A stretch of 64,000 nucleotides of DNA from Ciona intestinalis (taxonomy: Eukaryota; Chordata; Ascidiacea; Phlebobranchia; Cionidae): assembly GCF_000224145.3 (NCBI RefSeq), contig NC_020174.2:6431106-6495105 (forward strand), given 5' to 3'. This document shows, piece by piece, positions 20,575 to 41,109 of this stretch. The translations under genes and the position numbers were made by a program. Under the pieces are notes generated by a model, which was not told the origin of the DNA, did no database searches, and worked only from the letters and a program-made list of their open reading frames with translations. Each line of letters opens with the position of its first letter. Position 1 is the first letter of the stretch.

Positions 20575-21807
20575 CTACCAATTGTCATGAACTGGCGCAA
20601 ATCTTCCGGTAAATATTTTACAAGTTCCTTGATGTGGATCATCTGGTGTTGCCCAGAAGAAAGCTTCCCTGCTCCCACTATCGCGAATCATTCGACACAG
20701 ATCGAAGAAACCTTTTTCTTCCGGGTAGTGCCATGATTGTATAGATTGATCATCGTTTGTATAAAGTATGAAAGTAATTTCATCTTCAGGTGGAGCAAGG
20801 GCTTTATAGACAAAATATTTTCCGGCCATATCTTGTAGTTTGGTCTGCAGACATGCCCACGCATCCTTCATTGTTAAAGGCGGCTTCAATGGAAGATACT
20901 TCCTATCGATCTTCTTTGTTACTTTCATTCCAGCTTTTTCACGCATAGCATGGCCAACTACTATGTAACCAGGGCAGTTTTTCCAGTGGTTTCGTGCCCA
21001 ATGTTTTTCTTGATGCTCTCTGGAACAATAAAAAGTCACATAACATCTTCCGCAGCGTTTTAAGTTGACACTTCCTAAATTGGTGGCCGAACACAATGCA
21101 CATTTGGCATTCGCCAATTCTTCTTTTCGATCAATTTTTCGACTTAATCTTTCAAGCAATCGTCTCATGCTTTCTGTTTGTGCAAAGTTGATTGGCGCAC
21201 TTCTTCTGTTGGGTACAGGAAGCTTTAGATTAGCACCGTACTTCACTAAGATCTTCAGGTAATCTTCATTACTCATAATAAGAGCCAACTGGGCAACGTA
21301 CCAACTTTTACCTTCGTCAGTTTTTGCCAACATGTTTGGATCAGCACCATTGTCTAAAAGCATCCGGATGATTTTAAGTGGAGAACAAGAACCGATAGCC
21401 ATGAACAGAGTATTATAATCATAATTATTCACAGCGTTCACATCCGCTCCTCTTTCAATCAGTAGTTTACAAATTTCCATGTCCTGCACGTTTACGGACA
21501 CTGCAGTGTGTAGTGCAGTCATACCCAACACATTCTTTTTGTTGACAAAATCGACATCTTCACCTTGGTTTTCGAATCCATAGTCAATGAGTTCAACTTT
21601 CCGCTCATATGAAAACGGTGGATGCTGTAATGCAACTGCAACAACAACAGCATGCAGTGGGCAAGTTTCTGGTCTTATTTTCCTTATGGCGTCCGGACTT
21701 AATGATAACGGATTCAATTCCCCATATATAAACGCGATGCTTTCGGGTTTACTGTCGCGACTTCGGCCAGTAAGTAGTTGTATTGAAGCCGATTGTCTTT
21801 TCTTCAT
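20575..21807 (-). CDS. Ankyrin-repeat and MYND zinc-finger protein
   Basis: An uninterrupted 410-residue frame, unusual in this intron-rich window. Three ankyrin-like repeats lie at about residues 94-125 (GMTALHTAV ... LLIERGADVNAV), 128-159 (LLDNGADPNML) and 168-195 (ILVKYGANLKL). A MYND zinc finger follows at 236-278 with C236, C239, C252, C255, C261, H269, H274 and C278. Position 265, normally cysteine (YCSREC), is histidine (YCSREH). About 130 C-terminal residues are unrecognised. MYND fingers usually bind short proline motifs in partner proteins. The arrangement differs from ANKMY1/2, so I give no symbol. No exon is seen upstream of the start, so a retro-derived origin is possible but unproven. 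Confidence 0.9.
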   Translation of the reverse strand: MKKRQSASIQLLTGRSRDSKPESIAFIYGELNPLSLSPDAIRKIRPETCPLHAVVVAVALQHPPFSYERKVELIDYGFENQGEDVDFVNKKNVLGMTALHTAVSVNVQDMEICKLLIERGADVNAVNNYDYNTLFMAIGSCSPLKIIRMLLDNGADPNMLAKTDEGKSWYVAQLALIMSNEDYLKILVKYGANLKLPVPNRRSAPINFAQTESMRRLLERLSRKIDRKEELANAKCALCSATNLGSVNLKRCGRCYVTFYCSREHQEKHWARNHWKNCPGYIVVGHAMREKAGMKVTKKIDRKYLPLKPPLTMKDAWACLQTKLQDMAGKYFVYKALAPPEDEITFILYTNDDQSIQSWHYPEEKGFFDLCRMIRDSGSREAFFWATPDDPHQGTCKIFTGRFAPVHDNW

Positions 21808-22729
21808 GATATTGTTCTTTTATTTCAAACAAACAACAGATAATATTTCTTACTTGTCCTACTTTTTCACGCCTAGCAATTGAAGTTGGTTCTATTTACT
21901 AAGGTGCCTTGAAAGGGAAATCCCCGAAGTGGTGTCGCTAGAGCAAGAAGAAAACTGGTTACATATTTGGGGTTCAATTTCATTGGGAATGATTATATTA
22001 ATTATGCGCGGTTAGTCCATTAGTTCAATGTAAGGTACAATCTCGCTTAAACATTGTATTGTCTGTAAAAATTGGAATTAAACGCTCGTTTCCACTTTTC
22101 TATTTAGCTTGGGAAAATCTTTGGGAAAACTTACAGCTCAGTCGATCACCTGGATAATGAAGGCTTCAGATTTTTAAGCACAATCTATTCAATAGACATG
22201 AGGTTTAAGTATAGTATTGTAATACGTGACAATTGAGATGTGTGTGGATTTAAGCAAACCAATTTAAAATTGACATTTCCGGAATCCACTACATCTGTGG
22301 CGTGAGAATCAGGAAGTCCCAATTACAAATACGTCAAATACGCAACGACCCAGAAAATTATCGACTCGAGAATTAAACAAGTTTGACAACCAAGGTATTT
22401 CCAAGAAATTGTAACGAAAACATAAGAAGCATCTCATACGAGCCGTTGGAAAGTTTCATCACCTCAAACAGATGCTCTTGCCTTCTCCCGTGTCATTGAC
22501 GTCTCTACTATTTCAGCAATCGACACAACAAGCATTAAAAGCAAAATTAAGATTTTAGTTTTTGTACAAGTAAAATACTCCAGATGAGTCAGCAGCAAAA
22601 ACAGAACAATATTTCCCGCATTTTTTGCTGAAATACCATTGAAGTAGAATGACAAGATACGTTTGCTTAACATTCTGCATGCGGTGCACCGTACATGACA
22701 AGTTTTAAAGGTAGTCTAAGTCTAAAATT
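21808..22729. other. Spacer, no gene recognised
   Basis: Contains the 5' flank of the ankyrin/MYND gene and the 3' flank of the next minus-strand gene. An AAAG acceptor-like site lies shortly upstream of the ankyrin/MYND start codon. Nothing else was identified. Confidence 0.5.
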
Positions 22730-23815
22730 TTAAGTCGAATTTGATTCTATTGTCTCTTCCTCTTCTTCTTCTTCTTCTTCCATAAAAGATTCCGAAACTT
22801 TCGGTCGGTTCGATACAACTGCAAAGTACATCTTGTTAAGCCTATGGTATAAAAAATCTTCCAAAGTATTTGATATAAAAAGGAAACAACAATATAAACA
22901 GAACCTTAAGACGATACATTTATTTGTTAAACATGATATAGGACATTATGTGCCAAGGGTATCCCATCTTACCCCACAGTAATATGCTCTATGACTATAG
23001 ATATCTCATTTCTGGTTATTACAGCGAATACTCACCTTTTTTGTGCGGTATGTTTAATTCCAAGGGTGTGTCTCTTCGTTTGAACATTTTTCGATTATCA
23101 GTCAATCCATCTGGATAAAAAGTTAAAGAAGCATTTTAATTTACGTTTTAGCAGTCTCTAATTGAAACTTTCCCATAAAAAGTGTTTGTTGAGGGTTTAC
23201 GCTTGGTGTCTATTGATAGCACTTGGCGTCAGCGCATATACGTAGAAGAATCTTTTCGTGAAAATGTAAATATTTTTAAAACTTTTTATCAATGTTGCGA
23301 CAACGGAATACAACAGCCGTGCGAAACTATGGTGTAATCTGCTTTCTATGAACTTTGTTTCAGCACAAACAATAATCAAGTGAAGTCCCAGGGCATAATA
23401 CGTCGCTGCATTTAACCTTGAAAACGCATGTTATTTTCGACGCAAACGGGTCTCAATTCACGCAACTATGCGCCCACCTCGTTCTACAGGAATAGTAGCC
23501 GGCTTCCTTGCTAGTGGGGAAGTATTTGTGTTCTGCTTCTGACTGCTGGAGTTTTGGCAAGCTGGTTGAGCCGGTCCTGAAACGATAAGTAATAAGTATT
23601 AATAACACATGAAAAATATTTATACCACAGTAAAAATCATAGAATTTAAACAACGATTTAAATTGGATCAACAGTAAACGGCAGTCATTAAAATACGTTT
23701 ATGAATAAGAGGTGAAGGAAAGAGCGACAGTTATTAAAAGGCATTGCTGTTAAACCAAAATAATAAATTGCTTACCAGTTGTGTAGACTTGTGTTCGTGA
23801 TGATATTTCAGCCAT
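22730..23815 (-). CDS. Unrecognised 100-residue acidic-tailed protein (4 exons)
   Basis: Exons 23776-23815, 23478-23576, 23036-23110 and 22730-22818 join with consistent phase (303 bp). Protein features in order: start MAEISSRTQVYTTG, a Ser/Thr/Gln-rich stretch, LARKPATIPVERDG, then KMFKRRDTPLELNIPHKK, and a C-terminal run of nine glutamates ending IESNST. RRDT fits a basophilic kinase consensus. There is no signal peptide or membrane segment, and the protein looks disordered. The glutamates come from a GAA repeat. I recognise no family; a small phosphatase-inhibitor or adaptor role is only a guess. The four matched junctions are the main evidence that the gene is real. Confidence 0.7.
22928..22986. 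mobile_element. Family A fragment in an intron of the 100-residue gene
   Basis: Only the right end is clear (GGGTATCCCATCTTACCCCA, then CAGTAATATGC). Confidence 0.55.
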
Positions 23816-25574
23816 CTTATTGCAGTGTTGTAACGCCTAATTTTAACCTATTACTTTCCCCTGCAAGGCTTATATAGGTTACAGTTTATATGGATAAGCA
23901 ATACAGACGAACAAATAAATAATCAATATTTGTGTCTGAGATATTATTATCTAAAACCTGTCACTACAACATCACATGCCGAGTTTGTATAAACATTTAA
24001 TCTTATACAGAACACGTCGCAATTAAATAAATATCAGTTGTTAGTCTTTACATGGTACAATCAAATCAAATGAAGCTGCGTCGTGACTAATTACATACGT
24101 TATTATTATTCATGAAGTTGTACATGTTTATTGGCATGAACGAAGATTATCAGAATCTATATCCCATAACTGAACGCATGCAGTTTTGTATCAAACTAGC
24201 CCAAACGAAGTTGTAATTATACGCATAACTAATACAGTTGCTGAATTATCATAAGACACATGCGCACATGACTTGAACAACGCTGTTGTAAAACTATGAT
24301 AACAGCTTCAATTGTACTCGCAAGGGAACAATTACAGTTGTCGTGTAAATTCAATCCTGTTTTTCGATTACTGGCGTCCTTCAAGCGACCAACTGCTCAC
24401 CTACTAGATGACAAATGACGTGTCAACACACGAGACAGAGAAACTAACGTGAGCCGCTGCGCATATTTTTCGCATTGACCGCTGCTAAACCTGCACGATC
24501 CGTTCCTCTGAGCAAACACAGGGTTTTGTCAACGAAACAGCAAATTTACCGAGTGAGCTCCTTCACCATAGACGGTACGTGCTTCAAGTGTACGAAGTGC
24601 CACTTTTCGAACATACCACACAATGTATAAAGCAAACGCTCAACTGTCATTAATGTTACAGACAAAACACTCAATCCTCGTAAATCACTGAACCAGATTA
24701 AGCAACTGGACGTTTAAACAACTGTACCGTACACAACAGCAGTTAATAACTTCTGACTATTTCCGGAGCTGCAGTGCGTAACTGACATATACGCGTTCCA
24801 AGTAGGCCATCAAAGCTTACACTATATTGAAGAAAAATGTCGTTTTTTTTTCAAGTCCAGGTGGCAAGGGATCGATTTGCTTATCGATGACGTTTCGTGA
24901 GCGTGTTATCTTCTGCCGTTGCGGTTGGTCGTGTTTTGTAAACATCGAAAACAGGCTGCGCTTCACTCCAGGCGGCACATAACATAACGACCTCACTTAG
25001 ATTTATCAAACACATTATGCATGCCTGTCAATGAAAATCAAATACACGTTTAAACGGAGTGTGAAAGAATAGCTTGTACCGCTTTCTAAATTTAAATACA
25101 TATGATAATACCATCTGTCAAACAAACAACGTTCAATAACCAACAATGGGAATAAAAGAAGTCACAAAGCTTGTTATGTTCGTCTGCTGGTTTATATATA
25201 AAACACCCTGTACGCCACAATCCTAATTCTATTTGATTTCTTGTCACACACCAAGCTTGTGCTTGTAACATTTTTACTGAATCGTTCGTTTAACATCAAA
25301 ATTCATCACTACGTGAAAAAACTTCTTTATACTTGTACTGTCATGAACGTTTATACTTGCACTTCTGTCAAACGCTGTTGTACATTTCCTAATGTAAAAG
25401 CAAAGTAAAACCTAACCAAATGTGTTCAGTTTAATGATGTTAATTACTGTCTTATAGGGATATCATAAAAATGCTATGACGAATTGCGTAAGCGCGGCTG
25501 TACTAATATGATGAACAACGAGGCGAATTCAATCCTTCCCTTTCAGTCTTACACTGTGTATTATTAAACATATA

Positions 25575-25762
25575 TAGTAGGGTGGGGGAAGATGGGACAC
25601 CTTTTCAAACTATTTTCGCCTCCAATTTGGTAGTAAACAAACATTCAACGAATTTTTATAAAACTTTAACCTCACGGCTCCCATATGTTAATTCTTTAAA
25701 ACACGCTCAGGATATTTGGTTGTTATGCGTCAAAGGTGTCTCATCTTCCCCACCCTAATATA
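25575..25762. mobile_element. Family A MITE, best preserved copy
   Basis: TAGTAGGGTGGGGGAAGATG at the left and its inverted partner CATCTTCCCCACCCTAATA at the right, bordered by TA-rich sequence. The interior includes GTAGTAAACAAACATTCAAC and AAAACACGCTCAGGATATTT. This copy serves as the reference for the family. Confidence 0.85.
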
Positions 25763-27970
25763 TATTTACTTGCGACGAAGGAAACACAAAACGTCAAAAC
25801 TAATTTAACACAAAGCAGTGTATAAAACGCATTCTCTCTAAAACCGACGATTGTCTGTCAATAACCGCGGGGCAGGCTTGACAAAACACAAACCAGAACA
25901 AGTCGGCTAGAATTTTCGAAACAGACTCTATGTAATCAAATCACAGATCAATAAATGCCAGCAATGGCAAAAGCCAGCACCTAAAACACAAGCTTTTAAA
26001 ATTGCTGAGCTCTACAAAACAGCTACGCAGAAAAACAATAAATTGGAAATACCGCTCTCTATTCTAGTCAAATGAACTCACGACATTTCAAGCGTATTAA
26101 CAAAACATAACTACAGTCAACACCGATACGCCGCTAAACTTAATTTCACGTTTGCCTCTCAAAATAGATCGAGCATAAAAAGTACAACAGCTTCCAGCTT
26201 TATGTGCTATGATTACCGTTACCATCAGGAGTCGACCAGTCTGTTGATAATATGTCAGCAGAAACGTGAAGTTATCTACGTAGGAATGTCTATATTATCT
26301 TCATTTCGTTTTAAAACGGTGCCGGACGATAAAGTTTAATTAAAAAAAACACGACACACACAAAGCATACGAGAGCAAGCGCCTCAAATATGAACTGAAC
26401 AAACAGCGCGCTGACAATTATCGCCTAATTATAGCTTGACGCTGAACGTTATTCCAAAGCACTTAACACACCATAACACCGTACAATTTCAACGTATAAA
26501 TAATGCAAGCACTCCATTGTAAATCAACGAAACAGGCGTCCGCGCATTGCTATGCTTGGATAGACCTCTCCTCAAAACAGACTCAACCCGGTGTTGGAAA
26601 TTATCTGCTATAGCGCTTTCGTGTTTAGCGTTTATTTTGCACCACCGGATGTGTTGCATCATCGCTCGGCAGAACTATCTGACTATTTAAACTTTTACGT
26701 GACACGCATGCGCCGCAATTTCGCGCCTAAAATATCTTTGAACGTTGAACGAAAAGTTTAGAAAAACAAACAGAACGAGAAGTTCCAGCGAACGCTCATG
26801 CACGCTTAGAACGAAGCCCTTAAAATCCGACGATCTCTTTCAGCTGTCACTCAAACAAAATACCACCAGTATGATAATGCAGCAGCAACTTTGCGCACCG
26901 ACAGCGCATACTTAACTTTTCAACTTTAATCCGATTCAATAATCTTATGTGTAACGTGGCCTTAATCCGCACGACGTATTAAAAACGACACATTTTTATA
27001 TATTTGCCCAAAAGAAAGAAATCGATAAACATGTACACAAAATACATACAGTATATTACCTATAACCGATAAAAAGTCGTGCGAAAACATGTTTTTAAGC
27101 ACAGTGGCGCCCGTTCCGCTTACACCTCTATTGATAATTAAGCCGACCCGTTAATACAACTTTGATTCAACTCATCAACTACAAACATTATCTTATCATT
27201 TCTGACACTTTGTTTGATCAAATGTAATTCTTTGACCAGTTGATTGAATAAATTAACCTTTGGACTTCTGCCAACATTTTCTAAATTTTCGACGGTAAAG
27301 TTTGGCAAACATGCTTTCTTTTAACTAACGACAGGTGTAGCAACGACCTTTAACATGGCATTATCGTTAATACAGGCTTCCCTCAACAGTAATACACTTC
27401 CCAACCTGTCATTTTATATCGTCTGACTACACAAACTACTTGAATACCGTCATTGATGTAGCTTGGTATTCCTCCCCGATACCTCTACAGCAAAACCTTC
27501 CTGTTCAAACAGACACAGTGTTTAAGGCAGATTCCGTCGTTGAAACAACAATTGCTTCTTTGATTGCGCGACCGGAAGACTAAACTGTAAATCAGGTCAC
27601 GACATTTTGGAAAATACACAAATCTCAGTTTAATTCAAGCGTTTGTTGATTCTTCTTATTGTGAATGTTAAAATTAAATAACCTGAATTATAAAGTGAGT
27701 TTCATGTAGATATTCCAATTTCTAATGTAAATATGTCGCAGTCTATAACCGACTGTCAATCACATTTTATCTCCTCGTATTTAACAATCCTGCGAACTGG
27801 TTAGCTTACGAATACACAAGTTAAAATGCAGCTTGTTATTCGGCGATCCCCACGATACCGCGTTGCTGCTGTAAAAACGACACGTATCGTAACATGGACT
27901 TCCAGCGATCCCGTGAAATAAAAATCAATTTCAAATTAATTTAGATGTATATACGCAAAAAAACTTTGTA

Positions 27971-28160
27971 TAATATTATGGGGTAAGATGGGACACCTTT
28001 AGCACGTAATATTCAAATATCCTGATCTTGGTTTAAACAATTAGGAACGGTCTGTGGAAGTCAGGAAGATAAAAGGTTTTATAAATCTTAGAATGTTCTT
28101 TGTTTACTAACAATTAAGACGAAAACAGAATGAACAGGTGTCCCATCTTCCCCCAGCCAA
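27971..28160. mobile_element. Family A MITE
   Basis: TATTATGGGGTAAGATGGGA to GTGTCCCATCTTCCCCCAGC, inverted in orientation relative to the copy at 25,575, with the conserved interior (GATCTTGGTTTAAACAATTA; TTTGTTTACTAAC). Confidence 0.75.
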
Positions 28161-28333
28161 AATCTTTAAACTTCTTCGATCCGATCCTACTTTGTATATT
28201 CACGATGAAAAGTGTGACGTAATTAAACATAGTTGATGATATAAGGTGTTTTGATTACAAATGTATGCACTAGATATTTTCGACCTAAACCATAAAATAT
28301 CTGCACTTCTGTACAATTAATTTAAGCCTAAGT

Positions 28334-36690
<8,357 letters not shown>

Positions 36691-37973
36691 CCTGTTGAAA
36701 AAATGTTATAAAATTGATAACCGAAAGCAGAGAACAGGATTGATAAATTTTCTAACTTTATTCTAAACACATTTTCAGTGGATGATTTCACACATAACAC
36801 GTGTTGGTATCTTTTATTGTGACGAAGGAAATCATATTCATCCGCAACAAAAATATAAAAAACAAAACAAAAACGTCTGTCGTTAAAATCTGCTCAGAAA
36901 TAGAACATATAATTTAATTTTAGTATATTAGTCAAACTTACCTTGTCACTTTATCAGCTTTTTTTCTGTGAAATAAATATCAGGATCCCGAGTGCTCCGT
37001 AGATGGCTTCGGTCTGTTTGCAAGCTTCCTTAACGTCAGTGATTCGGATCGAATGATCTCCATCAAACATTAACTGGGTCTTGTTTATTAAAGTGGGTGA
37101 AGAAGGGACGTTAGGTAATGCATGATAACGGTATCCGAAAACTGCGGGCTTGAGTTTCAACTTGAATTGAATTTATTGAAAATTGGTGTTTTTGATTTAG
37201 TTTTTTAAATTTTCTTTTCTTGCTTATTGTTGGTCATTACATCTGTTTGAACTATTTTATCCCAAATGGTTCAATTGATGGTTAATTCCACGTAGCCAGT
37301 ACAAAGCAGCATCACTTAAGTTGCGTATTGGTTAATTGAAACTATTGTTAAACATGTTCCAAAATCCCAGGAGTAACTTACATTACGATTGCGGTAATAG
37401 TTTAACACGCCAATGGTTGACAGTGGATTGGTTACGGAGACGAAATATAGAATTATATTGGATAAATGGGACGCAATAATTTTGCGCGCATTCTTACGCA
37501 AGTACATTTAGTTGAAATAAAATTTGCTAATACTATACGTGGGCGTATTCCGGGGTTAAGTTCAAAATACTGAATAGCCATTGCAAATAAACTAACGATC
37601 ATCGCCCAAATATGGTATAGTAGGGTTGGGTCTGAGTGGGGGTAAGACGGGACATCTTTTCATTCTCTATTTTCGTCTCATATATGGTAGTAAGTTAAAA
37701 GTAAATACTGGTTTGTATAACCGTAACCTGCGAAGAGGGTTGTTATTTGTCTGAAGCACAATCAGGAAATATGGGATATTACACGGTAACTGTATCCCAT
37801 CTTACCCCACAGTACTATTACTTAAGTCGTATTCTGCAGTATAATGCACCGTATAATATAGATTTGGTGTATTAGAAACCTCATGAAAATTGCAATAAAT
37901 AAAAACACCCCGTTCGGGTTTTATTCCTGGAAACTTTGTTGCCGTCGTTTACTTAATGTTGGTTCAACAACTT
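36691..37973. other. 5' flank of DPP4-type gene and LETMD1 3' flank
   Basis: A splice acceptor (CAACAG) ends one base before the DPP4-type ATG. A candidate donor (GACAAG, then GTAAGTTTGA on the minus strand) lies at about 36,951, so a 5' UTR exon may sit just above it. The alternative is spliced-leader addition, which is common in tunicates. A family A copy is at 37,616. No other gene was seen. Confidence 0.5.
37616..37818. mobile_element. Family A MITE, near complete
   Basis: TATAGTAGGGTTGGGTCTGA, with a short duplication of the GGGGTAAGACGGGACA end, to TATCCCATCTTACCCCACAG. It lies in the spacer between the DPP4-type gene and LETMD1. Confidence 0.75.
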
Positions 37974-40900
37974 TCAACCAAACGCTCGTCGCTGGTACTT
38001 AAGCTCGCTGTAGTTGTACGACATTAGAACCATTGCGTGAAGGACAAACCAAGCATCGTCGTCTGAAAAAATGAAAAGTAAGGACAATAACGTCGCATAC
38101 GAGACAATCCTTATATGGCTGTTATTTGACTATTATATGATTACCGAAATTTTATTTCGTTTTGTGTAAATTTACTAAATTGCAACAAAAAACTCCTCGT
38201 TCGAGATTACATTAAGTGTTACGTACCATCACATGTTTTAGTTATTTGAAGCCAGTTGTTTAACCAATATAGTTGAGCTTCCCTCGACAACTCTGCACCG
38301 TCAATACCCCTCATCATCGATGCCTGGAACGTAGCATTTAATATTTATGTCTCTTTAAAACGATAGCAAAGATCATGTTATTTAAAAAAGATGAAAAATA
38401 ATCAACAGCAAAACAACAGTTGTTAAAAGTTGGGATGATTAAAAAGTTTGGAAAAGAGTATCTGTTAAAAAAGCGCGGCTGTTGCACCTACTTTTTAATA
38501 TAATTTATGATAGAACGTCCAAACAAATCTTCCGGACACTTTGTACTAACACTCCATCAAAAACAAGCCTTTCACTTTTACATTTTCATTACAGCCAGTG
38601 TTCTTCAAAAATAGCAATTGTCAGCGCTTACCGTAGATAGTTCCAAACTGCTCAGATTGTTAAGTAAGCCTTCTCTCCTTAATTTGTGATCCAAACTGAT
38701 GACGAGCGAGGCATTTTTCCTCAAGCGATATTTGAGCCATGATGGAGGTTGATACGTTGAAACCATGATTGTACGACAAAACGCACGCTTGAAAAAACGA
38801 ATGATTGGGAAATAATGTCAAGATAATTGACTAAATACACCGTTTTATTCATAACAAATATAACAGAAAAGTATTGTCGCTGCCAGGTGTATTATTTAAC
38901 TGTAAAATAGATCTTGGGGCAATTGTTTGATTTGTAATAAAGAGAAATAATAAAACAAGGGCATAATATATCATGGGTTGAAATGTTTTAAAGCAAACCA
39001 TGACAATAATAAATTAAATCTTTAAAAAGCTCAGAGCAAAATATATGAGTTCCTCACATGTTTTTACCTTCTATATTTTTAATAGAAACTCACCAATAAA
39101 ACGTACACCATATGATCCACATTACACGGCCCATCGTGTAGCTTGCATAAAGGTTTCAAGTTGTTTAACATGTCAGAATTTGAGGGAATATTGCCGCCTG
39201 CTAGCTAAATATTATTGGTTTTTGGGTTAGCGTTAACATGAAAATAAAAAAAGCTCAGAGCATGAAATCGTGGTGAATTTTCTTCCCGAGAAAGCAAGAA
39301 CGATATGTTCTAATTCTTATCGCAATTACTATGAGTTGTTTATTATTATTACATAATTTAATATCCAAATACTAAACATAATTTGGTTTTTAGATTTCTC
39401 TTGAATTGCGGCCATTTCTGACTTATTTCACGTGTATAAATAAAATCTTACTGAGTTGCAAATTCCTTCAAGAGCATATTTGGTGTTTTGATCAGAGTTC
39501 AGTTTATGATAGTTAAGATGATGAATGATGACACCATAGTCAAGAATTCTACTGCGATGGATTTGTGAAAGAAATTTATATCGTTGATGTTTCGACCAAA
39601 ATGTTTGGGGCAGAACAAGACGTGGAAAAAAGTACCTGAAAAATGGCACGGTTTTAATATGGTTGATATATGGCCTAATCTGGTGTATGAAAGTTGATAA
39701 TAAAGATAAAGTGAAATAACTATCTTTTATTAGTAATAACCATGTAAACTATTGAAAAATGCAAAGTTAAGTCATCCAACGAACATTTTGTTCTAAAAAC
39801 TTACACTGGTATCAGTATAAGGAAGAATCCCATTGGTAACACGGCGATCGGTAAAAGTGGCGCAGCTTTGATGCCATCCTGGTTTAACTGGGAAAATAAC
39901 TTGATATAAGGAAAGTTTTACTTCTAGATTTCGCAAAATAATCCATGTTGTTTCCGCTATTTTCAGTTAGTTTCAGGTATTGATTCTCAATACAGAGGTA
40001 TCGATATTAAGCACCAATAATCACACAGGAAAATCAACATGAAATATTTTTTACTCTTTGCAAAAAAAAAATCCTATCTAAAGGTCATACACGAATACAT
40101 AGTGATGAATTTGGGCGTGATTTATTTACTCAAATTAATTACTATGTTTCATGAATTTACATTATAGATTGTCATTTCTTCTCTATAGCTGATGTAACTT
40201 CCAGGATGGTTGTATTTCCTTTTCGATATTTTCCAATAAGATTGAATATTCGCCCACTCATGTCGAAAACCTGATAAAATACTGGTTTATAAATGTGTTT
40301 CTAACTTAGTTCAATGGACATGACACTCAATTCTACACAACTTGTGTTTAACATTCAACTGTTCAGTGGTAAACATTGAGTTAGACATAAAGGTTTTGAT
40401 GCAAATCTGTGGAATATTCATGATGGTATCATACATGGGAAATTGTGTAAGATTGGCCTTACAGCGAACATTGTTTTAAATTGACACACAAACACATGCA
40501 TCCCGAGCCACAATATACATGTTTTTATACGCTCAATTTTTGTCTAATTAATTAGGGTGGGACAAATGCTAACATAAACCATGAGTGCATCTGCTATACT
40601 CTGCAGACTAGTTGATACTTAAGCTTCAAACATTGCGGCAAAACTACATAGGCTACAATAATGGCCAAAAATACAATTTAAAACAAAGTAAAACTTGTTG
40701 CAGCGGATAACATGATGAAATAGCAGAGCAAGTTATGTTCTTCATGTTTCTGCCATTATTGCATGCGTGTACCTGCAACGAGGTTATCCATTATTTTTTT
40801 AGCTGAAGGTGAAACAGACTCAACCAGCTTGTCAAGTTGAACCTGGGCATCAAAAATCCATCTTTTTGCTTTCTGTGTGTATTTCTGTAGGTCGTTCTTG

Positions 40901-41109
40901 CGATTTCGAATCGGGCTACTATGGAATGTTCTAAGTTGGTGTGAAAAGCGGGTCAGAGGTGTTTGAGTTTTTTGTACTTTCCATTTCGTACATTGACCAA
41001 CCAGTCCTGCGGCATGGAGTGGCGATCGGCATTGCAAGTGACGTATTACGTTCGTTGTACAGCAGACGGAACTATTTTGCAATACTAAGTAAGAAGACCT
41101 CAATAACAT
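37974..41109 (-). CDS. LETMD1: LETM1 domain-containing protein 1
   Basis: LETMD1 is a mitochondrial inner-membrane protein tied to respiratory-chain integrity. Exons: 40773-41109, 40161-40270, 39805-39887, 39452-39635, 39094-39204, 38632-38787, 38227-38323, 37974-38062; 1,167 bp, 388 residues (human about 360). The N-terminus is rich in Arg, Ser and Leu and short of acidic residues, as expected for a mitochondrial presequence. Landmarks agree with the human protein as I remember it: PGSYISYREEM before a membrane segment (PLLPIAVLPMGFFLILIPV), YFFPRLVLPQTFWSKHQRYK, the LETM1-like ribosome-binding region (YQPPSWLKYRLRKNASLV), and MMRGIDGAEL near the end. Every junction is in phase. The last two exons encode LNNWLQITKTCDDDAWFVLH. 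Confidence 0.93.

Larger units (their letters stand above)
23816..28333. other. 4.5-kb gene-free region
   Basis: No frame or splice pattern here supports a protein gene. Contents seen: the promoter side of the 100-residue gene at the left, two family A copies (25,575 and 27,971), and the DPP4 3' flank at the right. It is the largest empty stretch in an otherwise compact window, so it may hold regulatory DNA or a non-coding transcript, but I see no direct sign of either. Confidence 0.55.

Noticed and set aside
21587-21883. Plus-strand frame opposite the ankyrin/MYND start
   Set aside because: Antisense shadow of a well-supported coding frame.
36954-37160. Minus-strand 68-residue frame just upstream of the DPP4-type gene
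   Set aside because: It ends before the possible donor at 36,951 and shows no family features; a 5' UTR explains it better.
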